A stretch of DNA of 64,000 nt from Thiobacillus denitrificans (GTDB lineage Bacteria; Pseudomonadota; Gammaproteobacteria; Burkholderiales; Thiobacillaceae). Positions within the stretch are counted from its first letter, which is position 1, and the number at the start of each line of letters is the position of its first letter. Shown in pieces: positions 8,200 through 16,834 of this stretch. Position numbers and translations under genes: made by a program. Under the pieces are notes generated by a model. That model was given only the letters and a program-made list of their open reading frames with translations, was not told where the DNA came from and did not search any database. The stretch covers positions 1-64,000 of the forward strand of contig NZ_LDUG01000021.1 in assembly GCF_001530125.1 (NCBI RefSeq), written 5' to 3'.

Positions 8200-9458
8200 C
8201 CCGGATCGGCGCCCTGCTCTGCCTGTTGGCCGCCGGGAGTGGGCTGGCCGCGGAGATTACGGTTGGCAAAGCGCAGTCCATCGCCGCGGCCATAGCACGT
8301 GCCCTGCCCGGTGATGTGATCCGCGTGGAAAGAGGTTACTACCAGGAGCGACTGGTGATCGACAAGCCTCTGACCCTGAAGGGAATCGATCGACCTACGA
8401 TAAGCGGCGGACTGGAAGGGGATACGATCCGTGTCACCGCTCCGGACGTCGTCATCGAAGGGCTGAACGTGCGCGATTCGGGCGACAGCCTGCTCGACCA
8501 GAATGCCGGTATCTACATCTGGCCGGGTGCGCACCGTGCAGTGGTGCGCAACTGTGACCTCGCCTACAACCTGTTCGGCCTGTGGATCGAGAAGGCCAAC
8601 GACGTGCGCATCGAAAACAACCTCATTACCGGCAAGCGCGATTACCGATCCTCGCAGCGCGGCAACGGCATTCAGCTTTACAACACGACTGGCGCACATA
8701 TTATTGGCAACCACATCAGCTTCGTGCGGGATGCGATCTATGTCGATGTCTCGCACCATGCAATCTTTCGTGGCAACCGGATGCATCACAGCCGCTATGG
8801 CACGCACTACATGAATTCCTATTACAACCTGTGGGAAGGCAACGACTCCTGGTTGAACCGGGGCGGACTGGCGCTGATGGAAGTACGCAACCAGGTGGTG
8901 CGCAAGAATCGCGCGTGGGCCAATTCCGACCACGGCATCATGTTGCGTACCATCCAGGATTCGGTGGTGGAAGACAACGTGGTGGCCGGCAATGCCCGGG
9001 GATTCTTCATTTACGACGCCGAATACAATACCTTGCGCGGCAATCTGGTGGTCGACAACATCGTCGGCATGCATGTGTGGGCGGGGTCGAAGAACAACCA
9101 GGTCGAACGCAACGAGTTCATCAGCAACCGCGAGCAGGTGCGTTATGTGGCTGCGCGCGATGAGCTGTGGGGGATCAAGGAAGGCAATTACTGGAGCAAT
9201 TATCTGGGCTGGGACCGCAACGGAGACGGCGTCGGTGACGTACCCTATGAGGCGAACGACATAGTCGACCGGCTCTCATGGCGCCATCCGATGATGAAGT
9301 TGCTGCTCGCAAGCCCGGCCGTGCAAACCCTGCGCATGGTGGGTCAGCAGTTTCCGCTGCTGCGCGCGCCCAGCATCGTGGATCCCAAGCCGCGCATGCG
9401 CCCTGACACGGAAGATTGGAGAAACTGGCTTGGCAAGCATTATCCCGGCACCCGCTGA
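8187..9458 (+). CDS. nosD: NosD, periplasmic beta-helix protein for CuZ assembly
   Basis: A 423-aa protein with a cleavable signal peptide (hydrophobic LLCLLAAGSGLAA). The rest is a right-handed beta-helix of CASH/NosD repeats rich in N-x-I/V-x-x-N patterns such as NLITGK, GNHISF and GNRMHHSRYG. It works with the NosFY ABC transporter to deliver what is needed for the CuZ centre of NosZ. The ATG at 8187 overlaps the nosR stop by 13 nt, indicating translational coupling; the frame is open further upstream but only in antisense-like sequence inside nosR. Confidence 0.92.
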   Translation: MAVLTRIGALLCLLAAGSGLAAEITVGKAQSIAAAIARALPGDVIRVERGYYQERLVIDKPLTLKGIDRPTISGGLEGDTIRVTAPDVVIEGLNVRDSGDSLLDQNAGIYIWPGAHRAVVRNCDLAYNLFGLWIEKANDVRIENNLITGKRDYRSSQRGNGIQLYNTTGAHIIGNHISFVRDAIYVDVSHHAIFRGNRMHHSRYGTHYMNSYYNLWEGNDSWLNRGGLALMEVRNQVVRKNRAWANSDHGIMLRTIQDSVVEDNVVAGNARGFFIYDAEYNTLRGNLVVDNIVGMHVWAGSKNNQVERNEFISNREQVRYVAARDELWGIKEGNYWSNYLGWDRNGDGVGDVPYEANDIVDRLSWRHPMMKLLLASPAVQTLRMVGQQFPLLRAPSIVDPKPRMRPDTEDWRNWLGKHYPGTR

Positions 9459-10380
9459 CCCCCGCATTGCGGCTGAAGCCGTTGTAAGCGCACGTGCCGT
9501 CACCAAGCATTACGGCGCCGTGCATGCAGTTGACGGCATCGATCTCGACATCGCCCGCGGCGAACTGTTCGGCCTGATCGGCCACAACGGTGCAGGCAAG
9601 AGCACCCTGTTCAAGATGATGCTGGGCCTGACCCCGCTGACCTCGGGAGCGATCCTCATCGACCATGCGTCCGTGTCCGGCAGCGGGTTTCGCGCAGTGC
9701 GGCGCAAGATTGGCTATCTTCCCGAAAACATCGTGCTCTACGACAACTTGACCGGGCTGGAAACCCTGCAATTCTTTTCGCGGCTGAAAGGCGCGCCCTT
9801 GCAGGATTGCGCCCCTGCCCTCGACCGCGTCGGACTGACCCACGCAGCCAAACGGCGCGTACGCGAATATTCCAAGGGCATGCGCCAGCGCCTCGGTTTT
9901 GCCCAGGCCCTGCTCGGCCGACCACAAATCCTGTTTCTCGACGAGCCGACCACCGGCCTGGATCCCGAAGCGATCCGCGATTTCTACGCCATCCTGCGCG
10001 GGCTCAGAACGGAAGGCGTGACGATGGTGCTGACCTCGCACATCCTTGCCGAGATCCAGGAGCGGGTCGACCGCCTCGCCATCATGGCCGAGGGCAGAAT
10101 CCGTGCCATCGGCACCGTCCAGGCACTGCGCGAGCAGATGGACCTGCCGCTATGGTTCGATGTCCGGATTGCCCCCGAACACTTCGACGCGGTGCGCACT
10201 GCACTCGGCCATCTGCCGATCAGCGCCATTGAAGCGCACGATGGCCATGTTTCGGTGCAGTGCCGCCGCGAAACCAAGATGGCCGTGCTCGAAGCCCTCG
10301 CCACCCTCGACGGTCGGGTGCTCGACCTGCATGTGCGCGAGCCTTCACTCGAAGACGTATTCTTCGGTTTTTCTGATTAA
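9430..10380 (+). CDS. nosF: NosF, ABC transporter ATPase
   Basis: ATP-binding subunit of the NosDFY maturation system. Walker A GHNGAGKS at residues 51-58, signature-like SKGMRQRLGF and Walker B ILFLDEPTTGLD are all intact. The best start is a TTG at 9430, because GGAG sits 8 nt upstream and no in-frame ATG or GTG occurs before the ATPase domain begins. This gives a 29-nt overlap with nosD. A C-terminal extension of about 90 residues follows the ATPase core, as in other NosF proteins. Confidence 0.92.
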   Translation: MASIIPAPADPRIAAEAVVSARAVTKHYGAVHAVDGIDLDIARGELFGLIGHNGAGKSTLFKMMLGLTPLTSGAILIDHASVSGSGFRAVRRKIGYLPENIVLYDNLTGLETLQFFSRLKGAPLQDCAPALDRVGLTHAAKRRVREYSKGMRQRLGFAQALLGRPQILFLDEPTTGLDPEAIRDFYAILRGLRTEGVTMVLTSHILAEIQERVDRLAIMAEGRIRAIGTVQALREQMDLPLWFDVRIAPEHFDAVRTALGHLPISAIEAHDGHVSVQCRRETKMAVLEALATLDGRVLDLHVREPSLEDVFFGFSD

Positions 10381-10395
10381 GGGGGCAACGCAACG

Positions 10396-11211
10396 ATGGA
10401 ATTCGCACAAATCGGCACCATCGCCGGCAAGGAATTCTGGGATCGCATCCGCAACCGCTGGGTGCTCGCCGTGGCGCTGGTGTTTACCGTCTTCGCGCTG
10501 GCCATCGCCTACTTTGGCGGAGCGCAACAGGGTACGGTCGGGTTTCGCTCGATTGAGTTCACCATTGCCAGCCTGGTCAGCCTGGTGATTTATCTGATTC
10601 CGCTGATCGCGCTGATTCTTGGCTTCGATGCCATCGTCGGCGAGCGGGAGCGCGGCTCGCTTGATTTGTTGCTGTCGATGCCGATCACCCGCTTTGAACT
10701 CCTGCTCGGCAAATACCTCGGCCTGGCAGCCGCGCTGGCATTTTCCACCGTGGCGGGCTTTGGCCTGGTCGCCGTCGTACTGTCCACGAAGCTTGGCCTG
10801 GCTGAACTGCTTCACTACTTCGGCTTCATGATCAGCTCGGTTCTGCTCGGCATGGCTTTCCTCAGTCTCGCCGTGATGGTGTCGGTATTTGCTGCGGATC
10901 GCACCCGCGCCTCGGGCATGGCGATTGCGCTGTGGTTCTTCTTCGTGCTGGTGTTCGACCTGTTGCTGCTGGGCGCGCTGGTCGTCACGGGCGGCAGCTA
11001 CGGCGGCGAGATTTTCCCCTACTTGCTGCTGGCGAACCCGGCCGACGTGTTCCGCATCCTGAATATTTTTGCCCTGGACGATGTGCGTACGCTATATGGG
11101 CTGTCAACTGTTTTCCCGCGTGCGCTGGCCGAGCCCTGGCTGCTGAGCCTGGTGATGCTCGCCTGGATCGCCGCGCCGCTGGGAATTGCCACCTGGAGAT
11201 TCCGCCAATGA
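10396..11211 (+). CDS. nosY: NosY, ABC-2 type permease
   Basis: A 271-aa integral membrane protein with six predicted helices. It belongs to the ABC-2 permease family and forms the membrane channel with NosF; NosD docks on the periplasmic face. The N-terminal cytoplasmic segment GKEFWDRIRNRWVLA and the GERERGSLDLLLSMP loop are typical of the family. It begins 16 nt after nosF and overlaps nosL by 4 nt (ATGA). Confidence 0.92.
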   Translation: MEFAQIGTIAGKEFWDRIRNRWVLAVALVFTVFALAIAYFGGAQQGTVGFRSIEFTIASLVSLVIYLIPLIALILGFDAIVGERERGSLDLLLSMPITRFELLLGKYLGLAAALAFSTVAGFGLVAVVLSTKLGLAELLHYFGFMISSVLLGMAFLSLAVMVSVFAADRTRASGMAIALWFFFVLVFDLLLLGALVVTGGSYGGEIFPYLLLANPADVFRILNIFALDDVRTLYGLSTVFPRALAEPWLLSLVMLAWIAAPLGIATWRFRQ

Positions 11212-11729
11212 ACCCTGTACTCCGTCAACTCATGCTTGCCGCCCTGGCAGCGACCGCGCTCACTGGCTGCGAGCAATCCGCAACCTCGACTGCGGTTGCC
11301 CCGGTGGAGATCAACCACGGCACGTCCTGCGCCCTCGACGGCATGCTGCTCGCCGACTACCCCGGCCCCAAGGCGCAGATCCATTATGCCGGGCAGGCGG
11401 AGCCGGATTTCTTCTGCGACACGGTGGAAATGTTCAACATCTACCTCAGTCCCGAGCAGGTCAGGGCCGTGCATGGCCTTTTCGTGCAGGACATGGGCAA
11501 GGCCGACTGGGATGTCCCTCGCGATCACTGGATCGATGCGAAGAACGCGTACTACGTCCACGGGAGCAAGCGGCGCGGCTCCATGGGATCGACGATCGCG
11601 AGTTTCGCGCAGGAGAACGACGCGGTGAAATTTGCCGCCGAGTACGGCGGCAAGGTCTATCGTTTCGCCGACATCACGCCCGACATGGTGGCGCTGGATG
11701 GCGGCGCGCTCCACGACAGCAACATGTAA
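11208..11729 (+). CDS. nosL: NosL-like copper lipoprotein (first copy)
   Basis: Small outer-face copper chaperone of the nos operon, 173 aa. The signal peptide ends in the lipobox LTGC (Cys20). The mature part keeps the NosL pattern: an N-terminal copper site region SCALDGMLLADYPGPKAQI, a central FFCDTVEMF and the HGSKRRGSMGS segment. The metal-binding motif is not the usual CxxCGM; only one Cys remains there, with FFCDT nearby. A second NosL with a canonical motif lies three genes downstream. The ATG at 11208 shares bases with the nosY stop. Confidence 0.85.
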   Translation: MNPVLRQLMLAALAATALTGCEQSATSTAVAPVEINHGTSCALDGMLLADYPGPKAQIHYAGQAEPDFFCDTVEMFNIYLSPEQVRAVHGLFVQDMGKADWDVPRDHWIDAKNAYYVHGSKRRGSMGSTIASFAQENDAVKFAAEYGGKVYRFADITPDMVALDGGALHDSNM

Positions 11730-11734
11730 GCATC

Positions 11735-12004
11735 ATGACGAATTTTTTCGAGAACCTGGAGCCTGATGTGGCAACGGAACTCCAACTGTTGTCACAGTTG
11801 GTCTATGAACTGCGCGAGAACCGCAATGCCGTTCTCAAGCCCTACGCTGTAGAGGACGAGGCGGCGCTGCTGCAGCATATCCAGTCCGGCGCGGTGGCCG
11901 AGCATCCTACCTATGAACATTACCTGGCTGCCAGGATTCTGGCCGACACCCGCGAATCGGCCCGCGCCATGCTCGGCGAATGCCTGAAGGAGGCCAATCG
12001 ATAA
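11735..12004 (+). CDS. Small helical protein, putative antitoxin partner of TumE-like protein
   Basis: An 89-aa, probably all-helical, acidic protein (FFENLEPDVATELQLLSQLV near the start, then an ARILADTRESAR helix). I do not recognise a named domain. Its stop overlaps the next start (TAATG), so both are made from the same transcript. A small helical protein directly before a DUF6516/TumE-like protein fits a type II antitoxin, but this is inference from arrangement. It lies five nt after nosL, inside the nos operon. Confidence 0.45.
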   Translation: MTNFFENLEPDVATELQLLSQLVYELRENRNAVLKPYAVEDEAALLQHIQSGAVAEHPTYEHYLAARILADTRESARAMLGECLKEANR

Positions 12005-12369
12005 TGAGCCTGCACCTTGAACTGGGTTCGGCGATCGATGCAGCCTTTGGCGATGACCTCGATTCCCCGGTCGAACAGAAGCAGGATGCAATGATCGTCC
12101 ACCTGAAGAATGGCGTGACGCTGAACGTGCGCTATGCCGCACCCGATGCCTATTCGCTGCGCTGGGTTTATGGCGATGCCGAATCCGGCATCGATACCGC
12201 CCCCCTGCACCACGGGCTTGCGACCTTCCCCAACCACTTTCACCATGCAGGTGGCCGCATCGTTGCGGACCCGATCACCCGCCCCGATGCCCCGCCGGAA
12301 GACAATCTGAACAGACTGATCGGGGCCTTGCTCGACGACCCCATGCTCGGGATCAGAGACAGCACCTGA
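12004..12369 (+). CDS. TumE/DUF6516-like protein, putative toxin
   Basis: A 121-aa protein. The C-terminal half reads IDTAPLHHGLATFPNHFHH followed by GGRIVADP, which resembles the TumE (DUF6516) toxin pattern of an Asp, a His pair and an FPxHxH motif. The N-terminal half is a short alpha-beta region ending in HLKNGVTLNVRYAAPD. The gene overlaps its upstream partner by one nt and the downstream nosL-like gene by three (TGATG), so it is translationally coupled in the operon. It could also be a genuine nos accessory protein that has diverged from the toxin family. Confidence 0.5.
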   Translation: MSLHLELGSAIDAAFGDDLDSPVEQKQDAMIVHLKNGVTLNVRYAAPDAYSLRWVYGDAESGIDTAPLHHGLATFPNHFHHAGGRIVADPITRPDAPPEDNLNRLIGALLDDPMLGIRDST

Positions 12370-12974
12370 TGCGCCGTTCGGCGAGGCTATTCTCGCTGGC
12401 GGGTGGCGTGCTGGCGATCGCAACTGCTGCCCTCTTGCTGCTGCCCCTTGGCAAGCAAGCGGCACGCGACGCCAACCTGTTCACGAATGATCTTTGCATC
12501 GTTGCACCCGCAACGCCCCATGATCCCGCTTCAGGGCTGGCGATGCTCGCACCGCGGCCGATCCCCGCCGATGCACGCTGCCTGGTATGCGGCATGTATC
12601 CCGCCCGCTTTCCGCGCTGGGCCGCGCAAAGCCTATTCAAGGATGGCGCTGCCCACTACTTCGACTCTCCGCTCGACTTGTTTGTCTTTCTGCAGAAGGT
12701 CAATCGCCATGACAGGCGCTACGACCAGGACGATGTTGCTGTGAGCTTTGTCACCGACTTCGAAACCGGGCAATGGATCGAGGCCCACGACGCTTTCTTC
12801 GTCCACGGCTCCAGTGTCTTCGGTCCGATGCGCGATGCTGACCTGCCCGCCTTTTCCAGCCGCGAAACGGCTGCCACCCTGACCCGCAGCCGCGGCGGCC
12901 GCGTGCTGGGATTTACCGATGTGACTCCCGAGCTGATCCTGTCACTGAACCGCAGCGTGCATCACCGCCACTGA
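12369..12974 (+). CDS. NosL family protein, membrane-anchored (second copy)
   Basis: A 201-aa NosL-family protein distinct from the first. It carries the canonical metal motif CLVCGM near residue 74 and the conserved HGSSVFGPMRDADLPAFSS segment. It has an uncleaved-looking N-terminal hydrophobic helix (residues 8-27) and no lipobox, so it is likely anchored in the inner membrane facing the periplasm. The last gene of the operon; a strong terminator follows. Having one lipoprotein NosL with a reduced motif and one membrane NosL with a full motif suggests a division of labour in copper delivery. Confidence 0.8.
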   Translation: MRRSARLFSLAGGVLAIATAALLLLPLGKQAARDANLFTNDLCIVAPATPHDPASGLAMLAPRPIPADARCLVCGMYPARFPRWAAQSLFKDGAAHYFDSPLDLFVFLQKVNRHDRRYDQDDVAVSFVTDFETGQWIEAHDAFFVHGSSVFGPMRDADLPAFSSRETAATLTRSRGGRVLGFTDVTPELILSLNRSVHHRH

Positions 12975-13000
12975 GGTCGAGTTGCCGGATTCATGAATAA

Positions 13001-13034
13001 AAAAACGGGGGAGATCTGTATCTCCCCCGTTTTT
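13001..13034. terminator. Bidirectional intrinsic terminator
   Basis: AAAAACGGGGGAGAT (13001-13015) pairs perfectly with ATCTCCCCCGTTTTT (13020-13034) around a CTGT loop, with further T's on the right and A's on the left. It ends the nos operon from the left and the cytochrome c gene from the right. Confidence 0.95.
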
Positions 13035-13055
13035 GTTTTTCAAAGCCGCAATAGT

Positions 13056-13478
13056 TTATTTCGACTGGGCAACCATGTAGTCCACCGCCGCCTTGACGTC
13101 GTCATCCGACAGGGTGGTGGAACCCCCACGCGCCGGCATCATGCCTTTTGCACCCGTGAATCCTTCGATCGCATGCTGGTAGAGCACGTCCATGCCCTGC
13201 GCGATGCGCGGCGTCCAGTCAGCTTGATCACCAGGCTTCGGCGCGCCGGCAGCACCCACCGCGTGGCACATTGAGCAGACGTTGCCATAAACCTTCTTGC
13301 CCAGGTCGCTCCCCGCTGCCATCGGTTCCACCGCCGGAGCCGGAGCCGGAGCCGGTGCAGCCGCCTCCGGCACTGCGGGGGCGGGCGCGGATTCTTCCGG
13401 CGCGGCAGGCTCCTGCTTCCCGCAAGCGCCCAACAAAACCGCCAGTGAAAAGGCAAGAACGAATGGTGTCATCTTCAT
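13056..13478 (-). CDS. Lipoprotein class I cytochrome c (c5-like)
   Basis: A 140-aa electron carrier. The signal peptide ends in the lipobox LLGAC, followed by a Pro/Ala/Glu-rich flexible tether of about 45 residues and then a small c-type cytochrome domain with haem motif CSMCH and the distal Met in GMMPARGG. This is the c5/c555 layout, a tethered periplasmic shuttle. The ATG at 13478 has an AGGAG ribosome binding site. Its place between nos and narK suggests it feeds electrons to a periplasmic denitrification enzyme, possibly NosZ, but its partner is inferred. It shares its upstream region with narK1. Confidence 0.88.
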   Translation of the reverse strand: MKMTPFVLAFSLAVLLGACGKQEPAAPEESAPAPAVPEAAAPAPAPAPAVEPMAAGSDLGKKVYGNVCSMCHAVGAAGAPKPGDQADWTPRIAQGMDVLYQHAIEGFTGAKGMMPARGGSTTLSDDDVKAAVDYMVAQSK

Positions 13479-13873
13479 GAATATCTCCTGTTGTGCCGGG
13501 TTCGGCTTGAGCGTCCCGGAATGGGGGGAGCCGATACGACAGGCTTTCATCATGAAGCATCCTGTCTGCTGGCTTCAGGGTTGAAACCTGGAGCAGCGGC
13601 ACCGGCACTGTTCAAAATATAGCATGCCTATTCCCGACATATCACCGGGGCTGAAGAGCTACCTCCATTATTAAAAGTGCCTGGTTCCATGCCGGCCGAT
13701 ATCCCGGAACTCCCCGATAAAACATGGGCTCAAGCCACTACCCCCTCTACCTATTTGGAGGTAGATCGCTGCTGTTCAGCCGGATTCGGGCCTCTTTTCA
13801 TCTACGTTCATAGGCATACACTTCGATCAGCATTTCGGATAAACAAGTCCATATTTTTCATAAAGGACGCGAC
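13479..13873. promoter_or_regulatory. Divergent cytochrome c / narK1 control region
   Basis: A 395-nt gene-free region between two divergent genes. It holds a cluster of NarL-type heptamers (13660-13666 and 13739-13763) upstream of narK1. The narK1 ribosome binding site AAAGGA lies about 8 nt before its ATG. I see no full FNR/Dnr box. Confidence 0.55.
13739..13763. promoter_or_regulatory. NarL 7-2-7 binding site with an extra heptamer
   Basis: TACCTAT (13748-13754), TT, GGAGGTA (13757-13763) is an inverted pair of NarL heptamers with a 2-nt spacer, the 7-2-7 arrangement bound by NarL/NarP. The left heptamer matches TACYYMT in full. A third near-match TACCCCC lies 9 nt upstream at 13739. It sits 111-135 nt before the narK1 ATG. 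Confidence 0.65.
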
Positions 13874-15127
13874 ATGGCCACCCAGACCCAGCAGCAGATT
13901 TCCGTACTCAGCATGAGCACACTGGCGTTCACCATGTGCTTCGCCGTATGGGTGATGTTCTCCATCATCGGCATTCCGATCAAGACCAGCCTCGGGCTGA
14001 ACGAAACCCAGTTCGGCCTGCTCGCCGCCACCCCCATCCTCACCGGTTCGCTGATCCGCCTGCCGCTCGGCATGCTCACCGACAAGGTCGGCGGCCGCAT
14101 TGTCTTCTTCATATTGATGCTGTCCACGGTCATCCCGATCTATCTCATCAGCTTTGCCACCGCGTACTGGCACTTCCTGGTGCTCGGCCTCTTCATCGGC
14201 GTGGCCGGCGGCTCGTTCTCGGTCGGCATCTCCTACGTGGCGCGCTGGTTTCCCAAGAAGCGCCAGGGCTTTGCCATGGGCATCTTCGGCGCCGGCAACG
14301 CCGGTGCGGCAGTGACCAAGTTCGTCGCGCCCGCGCTGGTGGTGGCCTATGGTTGGCAGGCGGTGCCGCAGGTGTATGCCATCGCCATGCTGGTGATGGC
14401 CATATTGTTCTGGATCTTCACCTACACCGACACCGCGCACCATGTGTCGAGCCAGATCACCATCAGGGAGCAGCTCGCCGCGCTGAAGGATCCCAACGTG
14501 TGGAAGCTGTGCCAGTACTACTCCATCGTGTTCGGCGGCTACGTTGCCCTGAGCCTGTGGATGACCAAGTACTACATTACCGAATACGGCTTCGGCATGC
14601 AGACCGCCGCACTTTTGGCCGCCATTTTCGTGTTGCCGTCCGGCGTGATTCGCGCGATGGGCGGCTGGCTGTCCGACAAAGTCGGCGCGCACCGTATGAC
14701 CTGGTGGGTGATGTGGGTGTCCTGGATCTGCCTGTTCCTGTTGTCGTATCCGCAAACCGAGATGGTCGTGCAGACTACCAAGGGCCAGATGTCATTGCAC
14801 CTTGGCCTCAACGTCTGGATGTTCACCGCCCTGCTGTTCATCCTGGGGATTTCCTGGGGCTTCGGCAAGGCCAGCGTGTTCAAGTACATCTCCGACGAAT
14901 ACCCCGACAACATCGGCGTCATCTCCGGCATCGTCGGCCTGGTCGGCGGTCTCGGCGGTTTCGTGCTGCCCATCATGTTCGGCGCCATCGTCGACCTCAC
15001 TGGCATCAACAGCGGCATCTTCATGCTGATGTATGGCGTCACCTGGGTGTCACTGATCTGGATGTACCTGACCGAAGTGCGCAAGGTGCCGATGATCAAG
15101 ACGGCTGCGGCTGACACTCTCGAATAA
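13874..15127 (+). CDS. narK1: Nitrate transporter NarK1
   Basis: A 417-aa major facilitator with 12 predicted helices. It carries the nitrate-porter signature motifs GVAGGSFSVGISYVARWFP and GLVGGLGGFVLPIMFG, the glycine-rich helices that line the nitrate path. NarK1-type proteins are thought to work as proton/nitrate symporters that start nitrate uptake. First gene of the narK1-narK2-narGHJI operon, 31 nt before narK2. Confidence 0.93.
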   Translation: MATQTQQQISVLSMSTLAFTMCFAVWVMFSIIGIPIKTSLGLNETQFGLLAATPILTGSLIRLPLGMLTDKVGGRIVFFILMLSTVIPIYLISFATAYWHFLVLGLFIGVAGGSFSVGISYVARWFPKKRQGFAMGIFGAGNAGAAVTKFVAPALVVAYGWQAVPQVYAIAMLVMAILFWIFTYTDTAHHVSSQITIREQLAALKDPNVWKLCQYYSIVFGGYVALSLWMTKYYITEYGFGMQTAALLAAIFVLPSGVIRAMGGWLSDKVGAHRMTWWVMWVSWICLFLLSYPQTEMVVQTTKGQMSLHLGLNVWMFTALLFILGISWGFGKASVFKYISDEYPDNIGVISGIVGLVGGLGGFVLPIMFGAIVDLTGINSGIFMLMYGVTWVSLIWMYLTEVRKVPMIKTAAADTLE

Positions 15128-15158
15128 TTCCCGACCTTATCCAACCCAGGAGCGATCT

Positions 15159-16769
15159 ATGCCCACCAATATCAAGGAATGGAACCCGGAAGACCCGACC
15201 TTCTGGGAAACGACCGGCAAGAAGATCGCCTACCGCAATCTGTGGATCTCGGTTCCCAGCCTGCTCAATGGCTTCGCCATCTGGCTGATGTGGGGAATCA
15301 TCACCGTGCAGATGCTGAACCTGGGCTTCCCCTTCACCAAGGACGAGATGTTCACGCTGACGGCCATTTCCGGCCTGGCAGGCGCAACCCTGAGAATCCC
15401 AGCCTCCTTCTTCATCCGCATCGCGGGCGGCCGCAACACCATTTTCCTCACCACCGCGCTGCTGATGATTCCAGCCATCGGCACCGGCATCGCGTTGCAG
15501 GACAAGGAAACACCGCTGTGGGTGTTCCAGCTGCTGGCGCTGCTTTCCGGCATCGGCGGCGGCAACTTCGCCTGCTCCATGTCGAACATCTCGACCTTCT
15601 TCCCCAAGCGCCTGCAGGGCACCGCGCTGGGGATCAACGCCGGCCTCGGCAACTTCGGCGTCACCACCATGCAGATCCTGATCCCGCTGGTGATGACGGC
15701 AGGCATCTTCGGCGCCGCCGCCGGCGGCTCGATGGAACTGATAAAGGACAGCGGCTGGATCCTCGGCAAGATTGTCGCCGGCACTCCCACCTACATCCAG
15801 AACGCCGGCTATGTCTGGTTGCTGCTGCTGGTGCCGCTGGCTTTCCTCGGCTACTTCGGCATGAACAACCTGCTGACGGTCACGCCCAACATCGGCTCCA
15901 CGCTCATGGCATTCGCCAAGGTGCTGTGGCTGTATGGCCTGGCCTTCGTCACCGCGGCGGTCGGCCTCTATCTGTATCTGCCCGCGCCCACCGGCCTCGG
16001 CCTGCTCAACATGTGGCTGGCGCTGCCGCTCATCATGGTCGTCACCCTGATGGTGATGAAACTCGCCGCCTTCGGCGAGATGAAGGGCAACATCGCCAAG
16101 CAGTTCGAAATCTTCTCGAACAAGCACACCTGGTCGATGACCGCGCTCTACCTCGTCACCTTCGGTTCCTTCATCGGCTTCTCGATGGCCTTGCCGCTGT
16201 CGATTACGGTGATTTTCGGCGACACCCATAGCCTCGATGCCGCCACCGGCCTGTGGACGCACGTCAAGAACCCCAACGCACCGTCTGCGCTGCAATACGC
16301 CTGGATCGGCCCCTTCGTCGGCGCGCTGATCCGGCCGGTGGGCGGCTGGATCTCGGACAAGGTCGGCGGCTCCATCGTCACCCAGATCATCTCGGCCATC
16401 ATGGTCGCGGCCTCCGCCTACGCTGGCTGGATCATGATGCAGGCCTACCAGTCGGCCACCCCCGAAGTGTATTTCGCCCAGTTCATCATCACCTTCGTCG
16501 TGCTGTTCGCCGCCACCGGAATCGGCAACGGCTCTACCTTCCGCACCGTCGGCGTGGTGTTCGACCGTGTGCAGGCCGGCCCGGTGCTGGGCTGGACCTC
16601 GGCGGTGGCCGCCTACGGCGCCTTCATCGCTCCGGTGGTGATCGGCGAGCAGATCAAGGCCGGCACCCCGCAAAACGCCATGTACGGTTTTGCCATCTTC
16701 TACGCCCTGTGCCTGGTGCTGAACTGGTGGTTTTACCTGCGCAAGAACGCCTACATCAAGAATCCGTAA
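15159..16769 (+). CDS. narK2: Nitrate/nitrite antiporter NarK2
   Basis: A 536-aa major facilitator, longer than NarK1, with an N-terminal cytoplasmic extension (NIKEWNPEDPTFWETTGKKI) and an enlarged central loop. It has the same paired glycine-rich nitrate signatures (GIGGGNFACSMSNISTFFP; GIGNGSTFRTV near the C-terminus). NarK2-type proteins exchange nitrate for nitrite, which suits a membrane-bound Nar with its active site inside the cell. The ribosome binding site AGGAG is 8 nt before the ATG. Confidence 0.93.
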   Translation: MPTNIKEWNPEDPTFWETTGKKIAYRNLWISVPSLLNGFAIWLMWGIITVQMLNLGFPFTKDEMFTLTAISGLAGATLRIPASFFIRIAGGRNTIFLTTALLMIPAIGTGIALQDKETPLWVFQLLALLSGIGGGNFACSMSNISTFFPKRLQGTALGINAGLGNFGVTTMQILIPLVMTAGIFGAAAGGSMELIKDSGWILGKIVAGTPTYIQNAGYVWLLLLVPLAFLGYFGMNNLLTVTPNIGSTLMAFAKVLWLYGLAFVTAAVGLYLYLPAPTGLGLLNMWLALPLIMVVTLMVMKLAAFGEMKGNIAKQFEIFSNKHTWSMTALYLVTFGSFIGFSMALPLSITVIFGDTHSLDAATGLWTHVKNPNAPSALQYAWIGPFVGALIRPVGGWISDKVGGSIVTQIISAIMVAASAYAGWIMMQAYQSATPEVYFAQFIITFVVLFAATGIGNGSTFRTVGVVFDRVQAGPVLGWTSAVAAYGAFIAPVVIGEQIKAGTPQNAMYGFAIFYALCLVLNWWFYLRKNAYIKNP

Positions 16770-16775
16770 TAAAAC

Positions 16776-16800
16776 GTGGGGTGCGCATGGCGCACGCCAC
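16776..16800 (+). other. Hairpin between narK2 and narG
   Basis: GTGGGGTGCGC (16776-16786) pairs with GCGCACGCCAC (16790-16800) with one G-G mismatch around an ATG loop. There is no U-tract. It is probably an RNA-processing or stability stem separating the transporter and reductase parts of the message. Confidence 0.5.
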
Positions 16801-16834
16801 TAAAGCTGAATCCTGCAACTGAAAGGAGCAAACA

